DNA from: Planctomycetales bacterium | GTDB taxonomy: Bacteria > Planctomycetota > Phycisphaerae > SM23-33 | DNA length: 8,597 nucleotides | Assembly (NCBI GenBank): GCA_030631125.1 | Contig: DAOVLS010000078.1 | Span: 1-8,597, forward strand | Direction: 5' to 3' | In this document: piece after piece, positions 6,523 to 8,597 of the stretch | Numbering within the stretch: the stretch's first letter is position 1 | Layout of the letters: the number at the start of each line of letters is the position of its first letter | The notes under the pieces: model-generated | Told to the model about the DNA's origin: nothing | Database searches by the model: none | The model's input: the letters and a program-made list of their open reading frames with translations, nothing else | Position numbers and translations under genes: made by a program

Positions 6523-8142
6523 TTACCTGGGCGCGTCCTTTCTCTTTTTGAACCCGACGTTCCCGGAAGCTCCGACCGATTCGGACCTGCCGAGATTCCC
6601 ATAGGCTCCCATGTCTATTCTGCCGCCGTTGGGAGACGGTTCCCTGGAGAATCCGTCCTTAGGGTCGCCCGCATTGAGGCAGGGCGAGCCGGACCTCAAG
6701 TGGAAGTCCCCCTTGGCGGGGTCGACAAACAACGGCGCTTTACCTGTGTTTCCCATCCCCTTCGGGGTAGCAAAGCCGCAGTTCCAGAAATTGGAGTAGG
6801 TGATGTCCGTGATATTGCTGGCGCCGCGGGACGGCACGTTAACGACGATACAGTTTTTGAGCCGGTTGTTCTTCTCGCTCGGGTGTGGGGTCTTAGGATT
6901 CACATTGGGATCATGAGTGGCAACGGCGAGATTCTTGGCGCCGGCGATCACGCAGTTCCGGAACGTGTTATTCTTCGCTGTGTTGATGATGATGCCTGCA
7001 TCGGATACGTTGCGAAAGACGCAGTTAAGGAAGAGGTTTTCCTTGTTGGAAGGAGCGCCCGGCGATTCGTCGGTGTCGAGGAAATGAGCCCCGCCCCGCG
7101 CGCCGACGACGGCGCAATTCCTGAAAATATTGTTATGTGCACCGTCTCTGACCACCAGGCCCTGGTTCCACAGCCAGTAGGGATTCAGACCGTCATTGAA
7201 GGCGCTGCAGTTTATGAATTCGTTCTTGTAAGCGCCGTGCGAGACCCAGAGATTCTCTCCGTGCCCACGTGTTACACAATTAATGATTTTGTTGCTGTGG
7301 CTGTGGGGCCCGTGGTACTTGCCCTTCCAAAAAGTGTCTTTGATCCCGATCCCGTGTCCCGGATGCACCTTTGCATCAGGATGCTTGTTATGCGAAACGC
7401 AATTCCTTATCGTATTGTTGTTCCCGTAGCATATGACTATGTAATAATCGACTGCGTTTTTCGTCTCTATCCCCAATGAGGAGCAGTTCTCCAGCAGGTT
7501 GTAATTTGAGTGCGAAATCTGGAAGTTCACAGCCCGTGCGTCGGTCACGCTGCAGTTACGCACGATACAATGGTGTGACTTATTCAAGTGGACGCCCCAC
7601 CCGTCATACCCCTTCCGCCCGAACTTGCTCGCGACGACATTCTCCAGGACTATGTTGTTCGAGTCCGCGAAGCGAATGCCATACTGATATTGAGTTATCT
7701 CCACGTTTCTGACGACAATATGCTTCTTCTTGACAATGCTGAATCCCGTTCCGGTGCGATCCTGTCCGTCGAGCAGCGGCCGACCGTCATATCCTTCAAG
7801 CACAATGGGCTTATCCTTGGTTCCCGAATTGCCGATCACTACGAGTTCGCGACCGTACTTTCCGCCTTTGATCTTTACCGTATCGCCCTCCTTGGCCTGC
7901 TTCGCGGCGTGGGCGATGGTCCTCCAGGCGGTCTTTTCCAAAAGCCCGTCCGCGCGATCGTCTCCGACAGTGGAAACGTAATACACCTTACCCTTGGAAT
8001 TCGCGGGGATTGCTGAGCCGACCTCTGTCCCGACGACAGCGGGCTTTTCCTCGGCAAAGGCGACAGGTCCACAGCCGACGGATACCGCTATCAATAACGC
8101 AAACACCGCCCGAACCAGATTCTCTGCAGCGGAATTTTTCAT
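6523..8142 (-). CDS. Secreted right-handed parallel beta-helix protein (DUF1565/NosD-type) with choice-of-anchor Q-like C-terminus
   Basis: 539-aa exported protein. Residues 1-30 form a signal peptide (cleavage AFA before EEKPA). Residues 53-95 (VYYVSTVGDD...WRTIAHAAKQAKEGDTVKIKGGKY) are the usual entry to DUF1565-type beta-helices, also seen in several polysaccharide lyase families. Residues 140-460 are a ladder of coils carrying a repeated x-N-C step (Cys at 197, 220, 248, 289, 312, 343, 374, 397, 431, 455). The end (GDFHLRSGSPCLNAGD...GGRIDMGAYG, 478-515) is the common C-cap of such proteins, followed by a basic tail (FKKRKDAPR). No catalytic set can be named; it may be a lyase, a glycan-binding or a surface protein. 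I chose the ATG at 8142 because it has AGGAG 8 nt upstream and aligns exactly with the leaders of the two genes downstream; the in-frame ATG at 8163 has no such site. First gene of the minus-strand run. Confidence 0.9.
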   Translation of the reverse strand: MKNSAAENLVRAVFALLIAVSVGCGPVAFAEEKPAVVGTEVGSAIPANSKGKVYYVSTVGDDRADGLLEKTAWRTIAHAAKQAKEGDTVKIKGGKYGRELVVIGNSGTKDKPIVLEGYDGRPLLDGQDRTGTGFSIVKKKHIVVRNVEITQYQYGIRFADSNNIVLENVVASKFGRKGYDGWGVHLNKSHHCIVRNCSVTDARAVNFQISHSNYNLLENCSSLGIETKNAVDYYIVICYGNNNTIRNCVSHNKHPDAKVHPGHGIGIKDTFWKGKYHGPHSHSNKIINCVTRGHGENLWVSHGAYKNEFINCSAFNDGLNPYWLWNQGLVVRDGAHNNIFRNCAVVGARGGAHFLDTDESPGAPSNKENLFLNCVFRNVSDAGIIINTAKNNTFRNCVIAGAKNLAVATHDPNVNPKTPHPSEKNNRLKNCIVVNVPSRGASNITDITYSNFWNCGFATPKGMGNTGKAPLFVDPAKGDFHLRSGSPCLNAGDPKDGFSREPSPNGGRIDMGAYGNLGRSESVGASGNVGFKKRKDAPR

Positions 8143-8150
8143 GAGATTTT

Positions 8151-8155
8151 CTCCT
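8151..8155 (-). promoter_or_regulatory. Ribosome-binding site deciding the 8142 start
   Basis: The minus-strand AGGAG ends 8 nt before the ATG at 8140-8142. The same spacing is seen for the genes starting at 6395 and 4827. The in-frame ATG at 8161-8163 would place this site inside the coding region. Confidence 0.8.
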
Positions 8156-8233
8156 GCTTCCATTTTTCACTAACCCGCATGGTTTCCGCCCGCATCGCAA
8201 AAAAATAAAATCGGAAGGAAGGATGAAAAACCT

Positions 8234-8264
8234 GTTTTACCATTGTCTGGAAAAATTAAGTCAA
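8234..8264 (-). promoter_or_regulatory. Candidate sigma70-type promoter for the beta-helix operon
   Basis: On the minus strand, TTGACT (8259-8264) is followed after 19 bp by TAAAAC (8234-8239), which is preceded by TGG, an extended -10 pattern. The area is the most A/T-rich part of the divergent intergenic region and lies about 90 bp upstream of the 8142 start. The 19-bp spacing is longer than ideal and the -10 matches only 4 of 6 bases. Confidence 0.3.
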
Positions 8265-8272
8265 ATCAATCC

Positions 8273-8301
8273 TTGTCGTCAGCGGGGCGAGGCCCTATTA
8301 T
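8273..8301 (+). promoter_or_regulatory. Candidate sigma70-type promoter for the pseudopilin gene
   Basis: TTGTCG (8273-8278), a 17-bp spacer and TATTAT (8296-8301) fit a housekeeping promoter, with the start site expected near 8308 and a 5' leader of about 90 nt. A 5-bp inverted repeat (GGCCC 8291-8295, GGGCC 8304-8308) brackets the -10 box and could be an operator or chance. Confidence 0.45.
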
Positions 8302-8397
8302 ACGGGCCAAGCAGGTCTAATGTCCAAATATCGCAGGGGGGCTGCGTGTCGGTGATCGAGTTGACGAAGCAGGAAACTTGTTCAGGGAGCGCGTAAT

Positions 8398-8597
8398 ATG
8401 AAGATGGGAGAGGCCGGCAGCGGCGCATTTCGGAAGATGCTTTCGGGTTTTACGCTGGTAGAACTTCTCGTGGTAGTGGCCATTATCGCACTTTTGGTTT
8501 CTATCCTTCTGCCTACGTTGGGCAAGGCCAAGGAGCAGACCAGGATCGTCGTGTGCCTGACGAATGTCAGGAACCTTGGTTCAACCTTCAACATATA
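8398..8597 (+). CDS. Type II secretion/type IV pilus-like pseudopilin, 3'-truncated by window edge
   Basis: The first 66 codons of a prepilin-type protein; the frame is still open at the edge. A short basic leader (MKMGEAGSGAFRKMLSG) ends at Gly17, followed by the prepilin peptidase site and hydrophobic helix FTLVELLVVVAIIALLVSIL (18-37), with the conserved Glu at mature position 5. LLPTLGKAKEQTRIVVCLTNVRNLG follows, the pattern of the many DUF1559/H-X9-DG-type pseudopilins of planctomycetes. The protein would sit in the inner membrane and be processed by a prepilin peptidase; whether it builds a secretion pseudopilus or has another surface role is not known. AGGGAG (8384-8389) lies 8 nt before the ATG, and a good promoter candidate sits about 100 bp upstream. 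It is transcribed divergently from the beta-helix genes, so a shared role is not shown. Confidence 0.9.
   Translation, partial: MKMGEAGSGAFRKMLSGFTLVELLVVVAIIALLVSILLPTLGKAKEQTRIVVCLTNVRNLGSTFNI

Noticed and set aside
5889..6551. 220-codon plus-strand frame opposite the middle beta-helix gene
   Set aside because: It is a mirror frame of a well-supported gene and has low-complexity Arg/Pro-rich content at its end.
6700..7479. 259-codon plus-strand frame within the DUF1565-type gene
   Set aside because: It is antisense to a gene with signal peptide, RBS, repeats and C-cap. Its own product shows no domain and no good ribosome-binding site.
4756..8073. Lipoprotein signals in the leaders (Cys24 in two of the three proteins)
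   Set aside because: The residues before Cys24 (FIG, SVG) are not a good lipobox, the middle protein has Trp at this position, and all three have a better type I cleavage site after Ala30.
8346..8396. Leader ORF of 16 codons (GTG start) ending 2 nt before the pseudopilin ATG
   Set aside because: It has a G-rich stretch upstream but too short a distance from it, no recognisable peptide and no independent support. It could be chance.

Overview
This 8.6 kb window is a chromosomal segment, probably from a planctomycete, most likely the class Phycisphaerae. The lineage call is an inference. It rests on a truncated pseudopilin with the GFTLVELLVV...LLP-L-KA-E pattern that is common in that group, on several secreted right-handed beta-helix proteins, and on moderately high GC. 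No 16S rRNA or other decisive marker is present, and there are no tRNA, rRNA, CRISPR, transposase or phage genes.

Layout. (1) Positions 1-1221 (+) hold the C-terminal three quarters of ribonuclease Y (rny), cut off at the left edge. (2) After a small perfect hairpin come a 43-codon membrane peptide gene (1266-1397) and a TauE/SafE-family permease (1394-2281), overlapping by ATGA and so probably translationally coupled. (3) Positions 2329-3561 (+) encode a secreted, aromatic- and lysine-rich protein whose motif layout resembles (alpha/alpha)-toroid carbohydrate-active enzymes; I cannot assign it to a named family. (4) On the minus strand and convergent with it lies a three-gene run: 8142-6523 (NosD/DUF1565-type beta-helix), 6395-4854 (pectate-lyase-like beta-helix plus a C-terminal carboxypeptidase-regulatory-like beta-sandwich) and 4827-3586 (paralogue of the middle gene without that domain). 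(5) A 255-bp divergent intergenic region carries candidate promoters for both directions. (6) Positions 8398-8597 (+) are the 5' end of a type II secretion/type IV pilus-like pseudopilin, cut off at the right edge.

How the genes may work together: the rny, small peptide and permease genes look like ordinary housekeeping and transport functions. The four secreted proteins (one toroid-like and three beta-helix) look like a small extracellular polysaccharide-binding or -processing locus, probably acting on an acidic glycan. That function is inferred from folds and context only. The most unusual observation is that all three minus-strand genes share an almost superimposable 30-residue signal peptide and ribosome-binding region, although the first encodes a different type of beta-helix from the other two.
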